24,033 nt of DNA, taken from the IMG/VR virus record IMGVR_UViG_3300030002_000109, positions 1 to 24,033 of that record. One strand, 5' to 3'. This DNA is from a virus. Position numbers and translations under genes: made by a program. Below are positions 22,605 to 24,033 of the stretch, one piece after another (the first letter of the stretch is position 1; each line of letters begins with the position of its first letter). Under the pieces are notes generated by a model that searched no databases, had not been told where the DNA came from, and was given only the letters and a program-made list of their open reading frames with translations.

Positions 22605-23213
22605 ATGAAAATACCAACACATAAATTACTCGCATTGCTCATTTTATTTGTTTTTGTAGCCTGTTCTACAGTTAAGAAAACAACCACTTCCAACATAAAG
22701 GAAGTGGTGAAATCTGATACTGAAGTATCGAAAAATACGGAAGCAAAACAAACTTCAAATTTTACGGACAAATCAAATATTGTGGAGTCGAAAACGATTG
22801 CTCAAGCGGATCTGGATTCTTCGGAATGTGATACAAGGATAATTGACTACGATACCAATAAACCAATTGTAGACGGCACAGGAAAGCCCCCTGTATTGCG
22901 TGAAACGGTTATTAGTAACAGAAAACACGTTAAAAAACTTGCCACAATCACAGATAAGAAGGATGAGCAAAAAAATGTACAATCAAACTATACAATGTTG
23001 CTCAAAAGCAACATTGATAGTATGCAACACATAAATACTTCACTTATAAGTAAAACTGAAACCAAGGAAACCCCAGTACCTAATAACTGGTTGAAATGGT
23101 TATTATCTGGAATAGTTATTTGTTTGGCGGTTGGTCTATTTTTGAAATTTAAAGGATTGAATTTAGTGTCCTTTATTTGGAAGTTTATCAGGAGTATTTT
23201 TGTATCGAAATAA
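22605..23213 (+). CDS. candidate unimolecular spanin (lipoprotein with C-terminal TM)
   Basis: The protein has 202 residues. The N-terminus is a lipoprotein signal (hydrophobic 8-19, lipobox ending VAC with Cys20). A long hydrophilic, Ser/Thr/Lys/Glu-rich periplasmic region follows (21-160). A single C-terminal membrane helix (about 162-182) is followed by basic residues. An outer-membrane lipid anchor plus an inner-membrane helix is the topology of unimolecular spanins such as phage T1 gp11, which fuse the two membranes at the end of lysis. It directly follows the endolysin. Its last codons contain a late-type promoter. A perfect 9-bp hairpin lies in the coding region (22683-22691 with 22700-22708). 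Confidence 0.68.
   Translation: MKIPTHKLLALLILFVFVACSTVKKTTTSNIKEVVKSDTEVSKNTEAKQTSNFTDKSNIVESKTIAQADLDSSECDTRIIDYDTNKPIVDGTGKPPVLRETVISNRKHVKKLATITDKKDEQKNVQSNYTMLLKSNIDSMQHINTSLISKTETKETPVPNNWLKWLLSGIVICLAVGLFLKFKGLNLVSFIWKFIRSIFVSK
23168..23202 (+). promoter_or_regulatory. late-type phage promoter, copy 6, inside a coding end
   Basis: GTCCTTTA starts at 23168 and TATTTTTG ends at 23202, base 35, all within the 3' end of the spanin-like gene. The next ATG (23248) is 46 bases later, a longer leader than for the other copies. Confidence 0.65.
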
Positions 23214-23247
23214 AACAATTATTATTAATAACTAAAATTAAATTCTT

Positions 23248-23652
23248 ATGAAAAGATTGATTTTTCTTTTAATTGCATTCGCCTGCGGTTTAACTACTGT
23301 GATTGCTTCTGATGTAGGTTCTAAGCCTACTCTACAATTACCAACGTCCGTGATTACGCAAATCACAGCCATGCCGGTACTTAATGCTGTTTGTTTTGAA
23401 ATGACTCCGGTCATTTATCAAGCTTCAGGAGTAACTCTGGTGAATAAGTATCAAATGGTAGGTAAAACGTTTATGCCGGTTGCAATTCTGCATTTAGATC
23501 CTGGCATATACATACAGGTGTCGGTAAATAAATTTAATCTACAAAACAGAACCTCAAACAATAGTTATACGCCATATTCGATGCTAAACAACTATGAACT
23601 ATTAACTGTCAACTATGAATTGAATTTACCTACTGCTCGACATGTTTCGTAA
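23248..23652 (+). CDS. secreted hypothetical protein, C-terminus possibly repeat-derived
   Basis: The protein has 134 residues. Residues 1-20 are a signal peptide (MKRLIFLLIAFACGLTTVIA) with probable cleavage before SDV. The mature protein is beta-rich and hydrophobic, with no recognised motif. The last ~20 residues (LNNYELLTVNYELNLP) are encoded by AACTATGAACTATTAACTGTCAACTATGAA, a quasi-repeat of AACTATGAA/AACTGTCAA units like common Bacteroidota intergenic DNA, so the native end may be lost. It is flanked by a late-type promoter and a strong terminator as a single-gene unit. Confidence 0.65.
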   Translation: MKRLIFLLIAFACGLTTVIASDVGSKPTLQLPTSVITQITAMPVLNAVCFEMTPVIYQASGVTLVNKYQMVGKTFMPVAILHLDPGIYIQVSVNKFNLQNRTSNNSYTPYSMLNNYELLTVNYELNLPTARHVS

Positions 23653-23678
23653 TTTGTATTTTTAAATGGTTTTTTTCA

Positions 23679-23710
23679 AACGCCCGGTCTGTGAAGATCG
23701 GGCGTTTTTT
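23679..23710 (+). terminator. intrinsic terminator with GTGA loop
   Basis: AACGCCCGGTCT (23679-23690), loop GTGA, AGATCGGGCGTT (23695-23706), T to 23710. The 12-bp stem has one G-U pair. Confidence 0.9.
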
Positions 23711-23720
23711 GTAGAAATAT

Positions 23721-23755
23721 GTCCTTTTACTATGCTGCGTTATTGCCGAAATTTG
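23721..23755 (+). promoter_or_regulatory. late-type phage promoter, copy 7
   Basis: GTCCTTTTAC starts at 23721 and GAAATTTG ends at 23755, base 35. The ATG is 21 bases later. A 19-base stretch (23749-23767) is identical to the one in copy 4. Confidence 0.72.
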
Positions 23756-23775
23756 TACAATCAAAATCAGATTTT

Positions 23776-24033
23776 ATGCAAAACCAAACTCCAAAGCTAA
23801 TTACCGAAGCCGAATTTAATCTTAAAGTAAGAGGCTGGACAATTAATGTTCGGGGTAGGATATCTTCCAATGCTCCAATTAGTGCCGAAAAACAGTGGGG
23901 AAAAAGAACTTCTAAAAAACTAGCTCAGTCGGTTATGTACCGGCTTAAAATGGAATTTGGCGCTACTTCTCGCATTCGCTATGAATTTGAACGACATGGT
24001 ATATTCTATCATTATGGCGTTGGACGTGGATAT
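23776..24033 (+). CDS. partial phage protein, cut by window end
   Basis: The first 86 codons are present and the frame is open to the end. It begins MQNQTPKLITEAEF and includes RISSNAPISAEKQWGKRTSKKLAQSVMYRL, then YEFERHGIFYHYGVGRGY. The 'RHG.F.H.GVGRGY' end recalls a recurrent small Bacteroidota phage structural protein, possibly tail completion, from memory only. The promoter copy 7, 21 bases upstream, supports the start and late expression. Confidence 0.7.
   Translation, partial: MQNQTPKLITEAEFNLKVRGWTINVRGRISSNAPISAEKQWGKRTSKKLAQSVMYRLKMEFGATSRIRYEFERHGIFYHYGVGRGY

Noticed and set aside
23776-24033. Tape-measure gene start
   Set aside because: The visible 86 residues look like a compact basic small protein and not a long helical tape measure. 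No tape measure is identified in the window.

Overview
The window is about 24 kb of a tailed-phage (siphovirus-like phage or prophage) morphogenesis and lysis region, almost certainly from a host in the Bacteroidota, probably Bacteroidales. The reasons are AT-rich DNA, short 5' leaders without clear Shine-Dalgarno sequences, -7 boxes of the TAnnTTTG type, and Bacteroidota-type protein families (ClpP-like prohead protease fused to a scaffold, DUF4468-like protein, SymE-like and ArdC-N-like proteins). All supported genes are on the + strand. No integrase, recognised replication gene, repressor, tape-measure gene or tRNA was seen, so the window is an internal piece of a larger element.

Layout. 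(1) 1-2056: a small unknown gene, strong hairpins, a dense cluster of TGTAGGTCG repeats around an AT-rich island (origin-like or operator-like), then two unknown phage genes. (2) 2098-4894: protease/scaffold, major capsid protein and another structural protein. (3) 4895-9809: a tightly overlapping packaging operon with an unknown protein, a PLD-like protein, a small HTH-like protein, a glycosyltransferase-like protein, a putative small terminase, a 43-residue membrane protein and the large terminase. (4) 9810-11670: palindrome-rich DNA and a cargo (moron-like) cassette with its own host-type promoter, holding a coiled-coil protein, an ArdC-N-like protein and a SymE-like protein. (5) 11708-14483: a structural protein, a small protein and the portal. 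(6) 14521-15466: a second host-promoter cassette (tiny membrane protein plus secreted DUF4468-like protein), then a structured non-coding leader/RNA. (7) 15467-18655: small proteins and connector/tail-assembly candidates. (8) 18680-21382: a tail fibre with a C-terminal SGNH esterase. (9) 21421-23213: lysis module of holin, small membrane protein, M15 endolysin and a candidate unimolecular spanin. (10) 23248-24033: a secreted protein and a gene cut by the window end.

The most striking observation is a promoter-like element present seven times with identical geometry: GTCCTTT, then a TAnnTTTG-type box whose last G is always base 35 counted from the first G of GTCC. In five of seven cases the start codon lies 20-21 bases after that G. 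Copies sit in front of the protease, packaging operon, structural/portal operon, connector operon, tail fibre, and the last two genes. Two copies are embedded in the 3' ends of upstream coding sequences. Four follow an intrinsic terminator directly or within about 10 bases, and one overlaps a hairpin. This looks like a phage-specific late promoter class, whereas the cargo genes and the RNA carry ordinary host-type promoters. A second candidate is the structured RNA/leader at 15228-15466, with serial terminators and a 13-bp perfect complementarity between its loop and the sequence abutting the next start codon.
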